Below are positions 17,286 through 26,868 of a stretch of DNA of 64,000 nt, piece by piece. The first letter of the stretch is position 1; each line of letters opens with the position of its first letter. The position numbers and the translations under genes were made by a program. The notes under the pieces are model-generated. The model saw only the letters and a program-made list of their open reading frames with translations. It was not told where the DNA came from and searched no databases. Location of the stretch: the NCBI RefSeq assembly GCF_037041345.1, contig NZ_CP146287.1, positions 623,501-687,500 on the forward strand, written 5' to 3'. The stretch is from Abiotrophia defectiva ATCC 49176 (GTDB lineage: Bacteria > Bacillota > Bacilli > Lactobacillales > Aerococcaceae).

Positions 17286-17425
17286 CATGATAAGCTATGT
17301 GGAAGAAAGAAGAAGCCAACTAGGGCCGACTTCCATAAACCCGATAGAGCGGGCCAAGGACGAACCTTGTTTCATACTTACAACTTAACATTAGAAGAAG
17401 TAGAAGTCAAATTGGGTTAGTTAGT

Positions 17426-17860
17426 CTAATTATTCGCCCTTAGCCGGTTCTCATAGGCCAGTTTCATTAACATGGTATAGAGGGGGCCCATGTCATAGCG
17501 TTTGGGGAATTCCAGGGTCAGGGTCTGGCGGCTTTCGCTGTGAGCCTTGAGGCGGATGTTGTCCAGGTATTCAATGGTCAGTTCGCTGTCATCCAGCATG
17601 GCGCCAGCCGTTTCTAGCTCGACATTAATAATGTTCATGAGGAAGATGGTCTTATAGCGGGCCTTCTTGCCCGTAGTGCCTTGGCGGTCGACAAAGAGAA
17701 TGCGGATATTGGTGAAGATGACCAGGTCCCGAATGAGGGCATAGCCCGCCTGGATTTCTTCCTTTTCAATCAATAGGTGGCCGTAGTCCTTGGCCAAGCT
17801 GTCTTTGGAGACCTCACTCATATTGCCGGATAGGCCTTGGAATAAATTGCCTAATACCAT
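17426..17860 (-). CDS. Bacterial PH-domain protein (bPH_1/YvcP-like)
   Basis: This 144-residue cytoplasmic protein fits the small pleckstrin-homology family. Visible features are a strand-rich middle (GYALIRDLVIFTNIRILFVD), GKKARYKTIFLMNIINVELETAG and a closing helix (YTMLMKLAYENRL). Partner and ligand are unknown for most members. The start has a good ribosome site (aaggagggat on the minus strand). It is divergent from the chaperone operon. Confidence 0.78.
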   Translation of the reverse strand: MVLGNLFQGLSGNMSEVSKDSLAKDYGHLLIEKEEIQAGYALIRDLVIFTNIRILFVDRQGTTGKKARYKTIFLMNIINVELETAGAMLDDSELTIEYLDNIRLKAHSESRQTLTLEFPKRYDMGPLYTMLMKLAYENRLRANN

Positions 17861-17935
17861 ACTAATCCCTCCTTATGGATTCTTAGCTCTAGTATAGCAG
17901 ACCCATGCCTTCCCTGCCCAAGAAAAGGCCCTAAC

Positions 17936-17964
17936 TTTCAACTGGCCTCAATCTGTAGTACAAT
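17936..17964 (+). promoter_or_regulatory. Promoter of the Hsp70 operon
   Basis: TTTCAA (17936-17941) and TACAAT (17959-17964) are separated by 17 bp, 56 bp before the first gene. No CIRCE inverted repeat is seen, so classical HrcA heat-shock control is not indicated. Confidence 0.55.
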
Positions 17965-18019
17965 AGAAGCACGAAAATCAAGCAGGAAATATGACTGCGC
18001 GACGGAGGGGGCGACAGAC

Positions 18020-19375
18020 ATGTTAGCATATGAAATATTGGGCCTAGAGGGTCCCACAGAGGATGAGGCGGTCCTAGAGGCAGCCTATCGCCAACGCTAT
18101 GAGGAGTGGCAGGGGGATGCCCAGGCCCTGGCCCAACTTGAGGCGGCCTATCAATGGGCCCTCAGCCAGCGGGGCGCTAGCCAAGACATCGCCAGCTTGT
18201 TTAATGACCTAGATGACCACTCTGAGAAAGAGGGGACAGACTGGACCGACTTTGACCTGGAAGCCTGGATGGCGTCAGGCCTGTCGGGCCAATTCAGCCA
18301 GCAGGTGGCTCATAATCGACTGGCCCAGAACCTGGCCGGGGTCAAAGCCCAATTCAATGACTGGTCAACCTGGCAGCAACTCCTAGTCGACCAAGCCAAT
18401 AAGGACTGGCAGGTGCCCCAGGAAGACTTCCTGCTGGCCCTACAAGCGCTGCCCCTAGAATCATTAGAAAATAAACGGGTGCTCTATACCTTACTGGGCT
18501 ATGTTCCCAGCCTCAAGGGCGAGCCTGAACTGACCCAAGCCCTTGGCCAGCGGGTCAATCAGCGCTGGCAGGAACTGGTGGGCAAGCCTTGGTACCCAAC
18601 TAATCGTCGCATGCTCCTAGCGGGTCTGATTACGACCTTTGGTAGTCTGGCTTGCTTTGGTTTGCAGCTCTTAATCTGGTTAGGGATCATGATTTGGCCC
18701 CAAGCCTATGCCGTCTGGCTGCCCTTGGTGGCCAGCAATTCCTTAGTCTGCTACTGCTTGGAACTAGAGTATAGTACGGTCAACAACTGGGGCCATTTTC
18801 CTCATTACTTGGATGGCAGGGGCTACCGCTATCTGGCCCTGTCCAGTCTGCCCCTGGCCGGTTTCTATCTGGTCACCCTGATTTTAGGTGGCTTGGCGGT
18901 CTGGCAAGAGACCTGGCTGCCGGCCTTTGGCTGGACCTTTGGTCTACTGATGGTCTTAGTGGCGGTCCTGCTCTTGGCCCAGCGGGGCTTAGGTATGGGG
19001 GCCTTTCACTTCAAGAATCAGGTCTATGATGCGGGCCAACCCATCCTCTATCTGATTTTGGCCGCCCTGGTCCTAGTGACCTTGGTTGCCTGGTTCTTGC
19101 GCATGAGCCAGCCTAATTTTTCTATCTTCTTATTAAGTGGCTTCTATTTATATGTCAACGCCAAACTAGACCCGACCAAGAAGCCAGCGGGGCGCTACCT
19201 GCTTAACCAGGTCAGCTACCTGATCAGCGTCTCGGCCTTGCTGGTGGCTTGGCGACTCTATCAAGGTGCCTTCTGGCAGGTGCCCAACATTATCTGGTGG
19301 GTCATGGCCCTGACCTTAGTTCCCTACCTCGTGGGAACTTTGCTGGCCAGATTCCAATCGCGTGAAAAGGAGTAA
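18020..19375 (+). CDS. Membrane protein with degenerate N-terminal J-like domain
   Basis: This is a 451-residue protein. Residues 1-50 (LAYEILGLEGPTEDEAVLEA, then AYRQRYEEW and LEAAYQWALSQRG) follow the helix pattern of a J domain but lack the HPD tripeptide. A soluble acidic region follows to residue ~190, then about eight membrane helices to the end. It lies 5 bp before the Hsp70 gene, and a second J-like membrane protein lies after it, so a role in recruiting Hsp70 to the membrane is inferred. No known family is recognised for the membrane part. Confidence 0.6.
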   Translation: MLAYEILGLEGPTEDEAVLEAAYRQRYEEWQGDAQALAQLEAAYQWALSQRGASQDIASLFNDLDDHSEKEGTDWTDFDLEAWMASGLSGQFSQQVAHNRLAQNLAGVKAQFNDWSTWQQLLVDQANKDWQVPQEDFLLALQALPLESLENKRVLYTLLGYVPSLKGEPELTQALGQRVNQRWQELVGKPWYPTNRRMLLAGLITTFGSLACFGLQLLIWLGIMIWPQAYAVWLPLVASNSLVCYCLELEYSTVNNWGHFPHYLDGRGYRYLALSSLPLAGFYLVTLILGGLAVWQETWLPAFGWTFGLLMVLVAVLLLAQRGLGMGAFHFKNQVYDAGQPILYLILAALVLVTLVAWFLRMSQPNFSIFLLSGFYLYVNAKLDPTKKPAGRYLLNQVSYLISVSALLVAWRLYQGAFWQVPNIIWWVMALTLVPYLVGTLLARFQSREKE

Positions 19376-19380
19376 GTATT

Positions 19381-21213
19381 ATGACAGTTATCGGTATTGA
19401 CTTAGGTACCACCAACAGCTTGGCGGTGGCCTATAGTGACGGGCAAGTTCGCATGATTCCCAATAGTTTTGGGGAATATCTGACCCCTAGCGTGGTCTAC
19501 TACGACGGGTCGGAAATCCAAGTCGGCAAGATTGCCCGGGAGAAATTAGTGACCCATCCCCAAGACACCGCCCAACTCTTCAAGCTCCATATGGGGGCCA
19601 ACCGCCAAATTACCCTATCCAAACGAGCCTTCCAGCCGGAAGAATTGTCAGCCTGTGTCCTCAAGCAGTTGGTGGCAGACGCCGAGGCCTTTCTAGGTCA
19701 GACGGTAACCGAGCTGGTTATTAGTGTGCCGGCTTACTTCAACGCGGAGCAACGCCAAGCCACTAAGAAGGCGGGCGAATTGCTAGGTCTCAAGGTAGAA
19801 CGTCTCATTAATGAGCCGTCTGCAGCAGCCATTGCCTGTCACGAGGCAGATGAATTCGAGACCTTCGTGGTCTTCGACTTTGGGGGCGGGACCCTGGACG
19901 TGTCCGTGGTGGACTGCTTCGAAAATGTCATCTCCATTGCGGCTATTGCCGGGGATAACCACCTAGGCGGTAGCGACTTCGACCGATTGATTGCCCAATA
20001 TGTTTGCCGCAAGGCTGGGACTAATTTTGAGGCTCTCAACCGCCGGACCCGCAACTCTTTGCTCTTGGCGGCAGAGCGGGTTAAGAAGCAATTGTCTGAA
20101 TTTGAGTCAGTCAATATGCAGGTCCAACTGGAAGGCAAGTCCCATGAATATAAGATTACCAATGAATTATTGGCTGAAATCAGCCAGCCCCTCTTCAAAC
20201 GCATGCGGGAAGTTATCCGCAAGGCCATTGTGGAAAGTAAGTTTGGCGCGGGCGAACTAGACCGCCTGATCTTGGTTGGGGGTTCTTCCTACATGCCAGT
20301 GGTCAATGACTACCTCAAGCGCCTACTTAACCTGCCAGTCGTTAGCGGTCAGAAGATGGACGAGTTAGTGGCCCTAGGTTTAGGTCAGTATATCGGTATC
20401 AAGACCCGGGCCCAAGAGGTTAAGGACTTGGTGGTGACCGACATTTGTCCTTTCTCCCTGTCTACTTCGGTTCACAACTATGTGGATGAGGACAAGGATT
20501 TGTCCGACGTCCTGATTGCGCGTAACTCCGTTCTGCCTAGCAGCAAGACCCAGATTTATTCGCCAGTCCGTAAGGATCAGCCAACTATTCGTTTCAAGGT
20601 CTACCAGGGGGAAGCCATGTATGCCAAGGACAATCTCTTCCTGGGCTCGGTTCAGTTGCCAGTGCCTAGCAATGTTGACGACCAGTCCTTTGCGGTCACT
20701 TATTCCTATGACATCAACTCTATCCTCTATGTGGAAATCAAGACCGTGGCCACCGACGAAGTCAAGACCTACAAGCTGGGCCCTAACAAGAGCCTGGTAG
20801 CGGTGGATGCCACTGATACCGCCCATAAGGAAATCAAGGAGCTAGCCCTACAATTGGCTAGCCAACCAGAGCGGGATGCCCTCTTTGAACGGGCCCTGCG
20901 TCTCTACCAAGAGTTGAGCTTGGAGCAACAGCAAGACTTACAACTGACTCTGATGCGCTTCTCCCGTCTCTTTGCCCGTTATCAGAACAACCTGCTTAAG
21001 AAGCGGCAGCTGCTGGATTCAACCAATGACTACCTAGACCACCTAGAGTGGGGCTTGGATGCCGGCATGGGCGATATCTTCCGGGATGTGGAGTCTGACT
21101 GGGATCAAGATTCGGATTGGGACCAAGAATTAGAAGCCGAGCTAGACCGGACCGTCATGGAATTCCTAAATGAGGATAGTGAAACTGAGGAAGGGGAGGA
21201 TGCCCATGGCTAA
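19381..21213 (+). CDS. Hsp70-family chaperone (HscC-like)
   Basis: This 610-residue protein has a complete actin-like ATPase: GIDLGTTNSLAVAYSDG (phosphate 1), VISVPAYFNAEQRQATKKAG, INEPSAAAIACHE, FVVFDFGGGTLDVSVVD (phosphate 2) and LILVGGSSYMPVVNDYLKRL (adenosine motif). A shortened substrate-binding domain follows, then an acidic tail (SDWDQDSDWDQELEAELDRT). It is not the canonical dnaK: the genes around it are not hrcA/grpE/dnaJ and the substrate domain differs. It resembles HscC-type specialised Hsp70s. The downstream J-like gene starts inside its last codons, so the two are coupled. Confidence 0.88.
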   Translation: MTVIGIDLGTTNSLAVAYSDGQVRMIPNSFGEYLTPSVVYYDGSEIQVGKIAREKLVTHPQDTAQLFKLHMGANRQITLSKRAFQPEELSACVLKQLVADAEAFLGQTVTELVISVPAYFNAEQRQATKKAGELLGLKVERLINEPSAAAIACHEADEFETFVVFDFGGGTLDVSVVDCFENVISIAAIAGDNHLGGSDFDRLIAQYVCRKAGTNFEALNRRTRNSLLLAAERVKKQLSEFESVNMQVQLEGKSHEYKITNELLAEISQPLFKRMREVIRKAIVESKFGAGELDRLILVGGSSYMPVVNDYLKRLLNLPVVSGQKMDELVALGLGQYIGIKTRAQEVKDLVVTDICPFSLSTSVHNYVDEDKDLSDVLIARNSVLPSSKTQIYSPVRKDQPTIRFKVYQGEAMYAKDNLFLGSVQLPVPSNVDDQSFAVTYSYDINSILYVEIKTVATDEVKTYKLGPNKSLVAVDATDTAHKEIKELALQLASQPERDALFERALRLYQELSLEQQQDLQLTLMRFSRLFARYQNNLLKKRQLLDSTNDYLDHLEWGLDAGMGDIFRDVESDWDQDSDWDQELEAELDRTVMEFLNEDSETEEGEDAHG

Positions 21214-23032
21214 GACGCCCTGGCAAGTCTTAGGGCTAAGCGGGCCAACTGCGGATAAGAAAGCCATTAAGCGGGCCTATGCCCAACAAGTTAAGCTCTA
21301 CCATCCAGAGGAGCATCCGGAAGAATTCCAGGCCCTGCAGGCAGCCTATCAAGAGGCGCTCAAGCGGGCGACCGAGCTAGCGGCCCAAGAAAGCAGGGGG
21401 GCGGGGGCGGATTTTGCGGGTGGCAGGCCGGCAGCCAGTGTCCCTAGACCTGACAGTCAGCCTTCTGACGCTAGCGACCAGTCAGCAAGCAATGGCCCAA
21501 GCGCCACTAGCAAAGTCGGTAGCCAACCTGCTCATGCCAGCGAGCAGTCTAAGGCCAAACCGTCAGATCAGGGGCCAGCCCAGTCGGCTGACCAAAAGCC
21601 TAACCAGTCGTCCGGCCAAAAGCCTGGCCAGTCGCCCGGCCCAAGTGGCCAGACCAAGTCCCAGTGGCAAGCACCTAAGCAAGCGGAGCCTAGCTCTGAA
21701 ACCAGCTTAGATTGGTCGGATGCCAATCAGGGGCCTGGGGACAGTACCAGCAGCCAGACTCTGTCCTGGTCAGCACCGCAAGACCAGGAGCCAGCCAGCC
21801 AGGCTCATTTAAGCTGGCAGGACCAGCCAGAGGACAGTCGCCAGTCGGGTAGCCTTAACTGGCAGGACCAGCCAGAGGACAGTCGTCAGTCGGGCAGCCT
21901 TAACTGGCAAGACCTAGCTGAAGAAGGCCGCCAATCGGGCAACCTCAGTTGGCAAGACCAAGCTGAGGAAGGCCGCCAATCAGGTAAGCTCAGCTGGGAT
22001 GACAGCCAGTCCGATAGTTCTTTGGGGGACTTGGACGAGTTAGAGGCTGACGACCCCATTTTCTCTGAATTGGAAGAGCCCGAGCAGGGCCTTTTCCGCC
22101 AGGAGGAGTTGGAGCAGGACCCAGAGCCTGCGGACTACCAGCCGTCCATGGACTTCAACCTGGACTATCAAGTTGACATTCAGCAGCTTTTGGCCCCGCT
22201 CAGAGGCTTCCTGGATGACCAGGACCTAGAAGGGCTCATGACCAACCAAGCCCTCATGGCGCAAATTCGTCAGCATCACCAGGAAGAAGAATTAGACCGG
22301 GCCCTGACCCGCCTTGTCCTGACCCAGAATCGCCGCAAGCGCAAGCGGGTCAAGCAACTGGCCCAGCAATATGGCCTGACCCATTTGCTCAAGAAGAGCA
22401 AGCAGGGCTTCCGCCTGCCTTATTGGCCTATGTGGCGCCTAGTGCTTGCGGGGCTTGCCTTTTTACTGGCAGCGCTCTTCGGCCGCTTTAACGGTTCGGG
22501 TCCCAGCCATCCAATTCCGCCACGCAAACCGGCGGTCGATGTCGGCAAGTTGGCCGTCATTAGCTATGACCCTATTTCCATTCCGAGTTTTAGCCTGGAC
22601 TTGTCCGGTCTAGATCAAATGGGGGAGAGTGGCCGTCTGGAAGGGCCAGAGGGCAATCAGAGCCTTTGGATTGGGGAAGAAGAGCGCCTGACCGGCATTA
22701 AGCAGGCTTGGTCGCTGACCCGGTCTGCCACCCTCTATCAGACCCAGTCCGGTTATGCCTTGCACTTACGGGCCAAGGACAAGCTGATCGACTTCAAGGA
22801 CTACCAGGCCATGCGCCAGGTGACGGCCTTTAATGACCAGGGCACCCAGAAAACGGCCCTGATCGGCCAAGACAAGTCTAGCCAGCAATGGTACCTGGTG
22901 GACCTATCTTCGGGTCAGGTTCTGGCCGTCATTAGTGGGACGGCGCCTGAGTCAGGGGACACCAGCATAGGCGTCCACTACAGCCAGCAGGGCGACCTGG
23001 TTAAGGCCAAGTGGGAGCGCCTGCCCCAATAA
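21206..23032 (+). CDS. J-like domain membrane protein with low-complexity repeat linker
   Basis: This is a 608-residue protein starting at ATG 21206 (ribosome site aaggggagg), within the end of the Hsp70 gene. Residues 1-55 (MAKTPWQVLGLSGPTADKKA, then IKRAYAQQVKLYHPEEHPEE) are a J domain in which HPD has become HPE. A Gln/Ser/Pro-rich linker of about 250 residues includes four 16-residue repeats of the WQDQPEDSRQSGSLN type (21811-22000). Then come an acidic part, a single membrane helix (WRLVLAGLAFLLAALFG, ~residues 413-429) and an extracellular C-terminus. HPD is normally needed to stimulate Hsp70, so HPE raises the question of activity. Confidence 0.65.
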   Translation: MAKTPWQVLGLSGPTADKKAIKRAYAQQVKLYHPEEHPEEFQALQAAYQEALKRATELAAQESRGAGADFAGGRPAASVPRPDSQPSDASDQSASNGPSATSKVGSQPAHASEQSKAKPSDQGPAQSADQKPNQSSGQKPGQSPGPSGQTKSQWQAPKQAEPSSETSLDWSDANQGPGDSTSSQTLSWSAPQDQEPASQAHLSWQDQPEDSRQSGSLNWQDQPEDSRQSGSLNWQDLAEEGRQSGNLSWQDQAEEGRQSGKLSWDDSQSDSSLGDLDELEADDPIFSELEEPEQGLFRQEELEQDPEPADYQPSMDFNLDYQVDIQQLLAPLRGFLDDQDLEGLMTNQALMAQIRQHHQEEELDRALTRLVLTQNRRKRKRVKQLAQQYGLTHLLKKSKQGFRLPYWPMWRLVLAGLAFLLAALFGRFNGSGPSHPIPPRKPAVDVGKLAVISYDPISIPSFSLDLSGLDQMGESGRLEGPEGNQSLWIGEEERLTGIKQAWSLTRSATLYQTQSGYALHLRAKDKLIDFKDYQAMRQVTAFNDQGTQKTALIGQDKSSQQWYLVDLSSGQVLAVISGTAPESGDTSIGVHYSQQGDLVKAKWERLPQ

Positions 23033-23051
23033 GTTCGCAAGTCTTATAACT

Positions 23052-23081
23052 AGCCAGCAAGCCAGTCTTGCTGGCTTTTTT
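23052..23081 (+). terminator. Terminator of the chaperone operon
   Basis: agccagcaag (23052-23061) pairs with cttgctggct (23067-23076), followed by six T. Confidence 0.88.
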
Positions 23082-23206
23082 CATACAAATTATTTATCAG
23101 CTATTGCTGATAAAAGAAATAGATTTGACAATTTAGGAAATTTAAACTATAACGGATAAAAAATAAATTTAGAAGCTAGTCAATATTAAACTACTGAATA
23201 TTATCG

Positions 23207-23671
23207 TTGGTATTTTTTTACTTAATCTCGGGATTATTTTTATGGAATCACCCTTTAAATACACTTGCAACCTTTTCAATTATGTTCGGGATAACACAAT
23301 TATCAGCTGCTATTGCACTCTTAACTTATAGCTTATATAAAAAAGCAAAACCAATCCCTTGGGGAAATATATTAGTATCCATTGGAATTGGACTAAGTAT
23401 GTTCTTAATACCATTTGTTTCGTTAACAGTTATTTTATGGATATTTGTTTTTAGTTTTTTAAGTATGTCAATATTTTATCTTCAAAGCCTATTTAGAAAC
23501 AGGCACAAAAAATGGCATATGATACAGATAGCTCTAGCAATTTTAGGTATCATCTATTCTTTTATTATGTTATTAAACCCTATTGCAGGGGTTGCAACTA
23601 TGGCTAAAATACTAGCATTTGGAGTTATAACAAACGGTTTATCATATATTTTTTCACCAAATGAAAATTAA
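23207..23671 (+). pseudogene. HdeD/DUF308-like membrane protein, probably 5'-damaged
   Basis: From TTG 23207 a 154-residue, strongly hydrophobic protein of about five helices is encoded, with the repeated half-motif of DUF308 proteins (LNTLATFSIMFGITQLSAAI, and later NPIAGVATMAKILAFGVIT). The expected first helix appears in another frame just upstream (LLNIIVGIFLLNLGIIFME, ~23190-23246) without a start codon, suggesting a frameshift. DNA here is about 30% GC, far below its neighbours, so it was probably acquired. A function in acid or envelope stress is only inferred from the family name. Confidence 0.5.
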
Positions 23672-23706
23672 TATAAAAAGTGTCTAAAGTTAATTACATA
23701 ATAAAA

Positions 23707-23747
23707 GCACCCTAAAAGTTAGATTTTCTGTCTAACTTTTGGGGTGC
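23707..23747. repeat. Long inverted repeat, possible IS3-family end remnant
   Basis: gcaccctaaaagttaga and tctaacttttggggtgc form a 17-bp stem with one mismatch, without a T tract. Related sequence stands beside the OrfA fragment at 16806. Upstream, agtgtctaaa (23680) may be an IS tip. It could also act as a weak terminator for the membrane protein gene. Confidence 0.5.
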
Positions 23748-23829
23748 ACTTCACTCTTGTTGGAGTAGCCTTTTTATTTCCACTAAAAGACGGTATAATA
23801 GACGTGATAAACTTTGGAGGAACAGAGAT

Positions 23830-25189
23830 AAGAAAACGAATATTGTACAGTAACCATTGAAGATTTAACGCATGAAGGACTTGGGTTGGGAAGGTGGATG
23901 GGTTCCCGCTATTTATTGAAAATAGTATTCCCGGAGAAGTCGTTCGTGTGAAGACGATGAAGATTGGAAAAAGCTATGGCTATGCGCGTGTGGAGGAGTG
24001 ACTGGCAGTGAGTCCGAACCGCGTGGACGCCAGAGACGTCCTCGGAACACGTGTGGGAATCATGCCTTTGCAACATATGACCTACGAGAGCCAGTTGGCC
24101 TTCAAAGAGCAACAAGTGAAAAACGTGATGATGAAAATCGCGAAGATGCCAGCATTAGAAGTCCACAGGACGCTTGGATTGGAGAGTGCACTGGGCTACC
24201 GTAACATGGTGCAAATTCCAGTGCGTACGGTAGACGGTCAGTTGACAACAGGCTTCTTCAAGAAGAACTCGCATGACTTGAATCCGATGGAAGACTTTCG
24301 TATTTAAGATCCTGAAATCGACCGCTTGATTGTAGCAGTGCGTGATATTTTAAGAAAGTATCCAGTGGTAGCGTATGATGAGGCGAATCATACGGGTGAC
24401 TTGAAGCATATTATCGTGCGACGAGGACTCCGCACGAAGCAAGTGATGATTATTTTCGTGACGAGAACAGAGTTGTTACCACAAGCTGAGGCGATTGTCA
24501 GAGATATTACAACGGCTCATCCGGAAGAGGTGTCTATCGTGCAAAATATCCAACCGAAACCAACGAATGTCATCATGGGACGTGAGACGAAGGTGCTATT
24601 CGGGGAAGATGTATACGAAGAGAAATTGTTCGAATTCACGTTCAAGATTAGCGCGCGTTCATTCTTCCAAGTGAACACCGTGCAAACCGAAGTGCTCTAT
24701 CAACAGGCGATTGACGCTGCGGACTTGAAGGGCGGCGAGACGGTCGTGGATGCGTATTGCGGAATCGGGACGATGAGTTTAGCCTTTGCTCGCGATGCCA
24801 ATAAAGTCTATGCGATGGAAATCGTGGATGATGCGATTGTGATGGCGAAGGAAAATGCGAAGGTAAATGGCGTGACGAATGTGCACTTTGAAACGGGTGC
24901 GGCTGAGAAAATCATGCCTCGCTGGAAGGAAGAAGGAATCCAGCCAAATGTCATTGTCGTGGATCCACCGCGCAAAGGGCTCGACCTTGCCTTTATCGAA
25001 GCGACGTGTGCAACAGGTCCTGAACGCATCGTGTACGTCAGCAGTAACCCAGCAACGCTTGCTCGCGATCTTGTACACTTCAATGAACGTGGCTACGAGG
25101 CACAATACGTGCAACCCGTGGATATGTTCCCAATGACTGCGCACGTTGAGGCGGTAGTTTTGATGTCGAAAGTTGCACCCACTAAGTAA
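23830..25189 (+). pseudogene. rlmCD: 23S rRNA (uracil-5-)-methyltransferase RlmCD, inactivated
   Basis: The order is that of RumA/RlmCD: TRAM domain (TVTIEDLTHEGLGLG, VDGFPLFIENSIPGEVV), central domain (PLQHMTYESQLAFKEQQVK) and SAM methyltransferase domain (VVDAYCGIGTMSLAFA, VVDPPRKGLD, VEAVVLMSK). Damage is heavy. There is no clear start codon. A frameshift lies near 23893, with in-frame stops at 23999-24001 and 24305-24307. The Cys cluster expected before LQHM reads RDVLGTRVGIM. The catalytic SCNPATLARD reads SSNPATLARD, so the nucleophile is Ser. Codon use differs from the flanks, suggesting foreign origin. Its 3' end is repeated twice downstream. Confidence 0.92.
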
Positions 25190-25398
25190 ATAAAATTTAG
25201 AAATCAAAGGCTTATTCATAGGCTATCGTTGAAAGGTATCGGTAGCTTGGATAGGCCATATCCTAGATACTACAGTTCAGAAGCAATCACTCTTGATATT
25301 TGATGAAGTACAGAGAGCCTGCCTGGGATGCTGAAAAATTAGGTAGAGGATTCTCATAACCTGAATGATTGGTATTTAAGAGTTGGAGGGTTAAGTAA

Positions 25399-26868
25399 AT
25401 GAATTTCTTACATAAACAAAAAAATAATGAACCGTTTATACTGTTACAGCTCGGTATAAATGAAAATGGATACGAGTTTGCTTCTGATATCAAGACAGCA
25501 CTATCTACAACCCAAGGCGAGCTTGAAGTAGTATCTAGTAAATTAGAGAAAAACTTAGATTCCTTGAACAAGTTAACACCTGAATGTGATAAGACTGACT
25601 ACATTTTATCTGCGTGTAGCGGAGCTCTATGTGGGGGTATAGATGTATTTTTGGTAGGAAAACCAGGAGAGTCTCCGATTGGAGAAATTACAGATATGTG
25701 GTTTGCTAATAGAACAGAAGACTTTGCAAGATTATGTGGTTGGACAGGTGACAAAGGTAATTTATCATCAGCAATTAGACACTTAGAGAAAAAATTCAAA
25801 ATACCTTACGATCAAAATGGTATTGGAGACATAGCAAAGGAATTGTTGGATTTGACACCGACTAACCACCATTTCAAATCGTTAGGTCATAATCCTACAA
25901 TACTTGGATTATTCTTTTCTATTCTAAATCAGTTTACAAATACATCGCATTTTGTTTCAGAAGGAGAATTAATCACATTCTCAAAATTTGATGGTGGTTT
26001 TCATCTAGAAGGTAAAGATTTACCAAGTAAACTGTTCTGCGGATTTACGAATTGGTTCGGACACTTGATTTCAGATATGTCAGGGTCATCAAGTAGTAAA
26101 GGCAGAGGTATGGGTATTCCTTCACCTTTCTGGAGCTGGACAAATGATATCATCGCAATAAAGAAGAAGTTGAATCTTCCTGTTGGAGAATTTGATAAAT
26201 CAATAAATGAACTAGCACTCAATATATATAAGCAAGGCTACGATGCACGATTTCAGACAGTACAAGCTATACCGGTCTTTGTTAATGAATTATTGGTAAG
26301 GTTTATTTACTCAATAAGGCGTCTAGTAAGATATTTCTCAATAACGAAAAAGGACTATAGATCCTTTTCGCTGTTATGGAAGTCATGTGAACCATTTTCG
26401 AATGCGACAATAAAACGAATGTTGACTGTAGCACATGGTACTTTCTGTGTTATAGATGCAGGAGATGCTATTGCAAGAGGGTTTGCTACAGGTGGTAGTA
26501 GCTTTAATGTTACTGATTTTGTACTGAGATTGAATATTATCGGAATTGGAAGATTCACGATTTCATTATATGGAGAGACAAGCAGAGGTTTAAAGCGTCA
26601 TGGCATCAAGGAGGATATAATCATCCTGAAACGTGAAAAGCTGATACTCGATGATTATGTTGAAGGTTTGAAGTTCCTTGCTGAAATATATGACGATGAG
26701 TCATTGCTGTTATTTACAAGAGAATTAAAAGAAAGCGATATGTATGTTCAAGCCTTTGAAAAGTCAGTAATCTTGGCAGAAAAAAGAAATGTTCCAAAGG
26801 AGGAGATACTGAGAAATAAAGCAGATATAGATTCTTATTTTAAAGGGGCCAGAAAGAATAATGAGTAA
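25399..26868 (+). CDS. Unrecognised protein, first gene of a coupled cassette
   Basis: This 489-residue protein begins MNFLHKQKNNEPFILLQLGI after a strong ribosome site (ggaggg). I do not recognise a characterised domain. Conspicuous blocks are SACSGALCGGIDVFLVGKPG, GDKGNLSSAIRHLEKKFKIP followed by YDQNGIGDIA, TPTNHHFKSLGHNPTILGL and SSSSKGRGMGIPSPFW. Several moderately hydrophobic segments (LGLFFSILNQF, VIDAGDAIARGFATGG, VLRLNIIGIGRF) suggest membrane association. Its stop overlaps the next start by 8 bp. It lies between two rlmCD 3' ends, so it is integrative-element cargo. DNA is AT-rich (about 36% GC by eye). I have seen similar proteins annotated only as hypothetical in gut Firmicutes. 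A host-defence or toxin role is a guess from context. Confidence 0.75.
   Translation: MNFLHKQKNNEPFILLQLGINENGYEFASDIKTALSTTQGELEVVSSKLEKNLDSLNKLTPECDKTDYILSACSGALCGGIDVFLVGKPGESPIGEITDMWFANRTEDFARLCGWTGDKGNLSSAIRHLEKKFKIPYDQNGIGDIAKELLDLTPTNHHFKSLGHNPTILGLFFSILNQFTNTSHFVSEGELITFSKFDGGFHLEGKDLPSKLFCGFTNWFGHLISDMSGSSSSKGRGMGIPSPFWSWTNDIIAIKKKLNLPVGEFDKSINELALNIYKQGYDARFQTVQAIPVFVNELLVRFIYSIRRLVRYFSITKKDYRSFSLLWKSCEPFSNATIKRMLTVAHGTFCVIDAGDAIARGFATGGSSFNVTDFVLRLNIIGIGRFTISLYGETSRGLKRHGIKEDIIILKREKLILDDYVEGLKFLAEIYDDESLLLFTRELKESDMYVQAFEKSVILAEKRNVPKEEILRNKADIDSYFKGARKNNE

Noticed and set aside
17289-17419. Open stretch ending LTLEEVEVKLG as a gene
   Set aside because: It has no start codon or ribosome site; at most a remnant, so it was only mentioned with the adjacent terminator.
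24779-25219. 146-codon ORF on the minus strand opposite the rlmCD pseudogene
   Set aside because: The plus frame clearly matches a methyltransferase; the reverse frame is a shadow.
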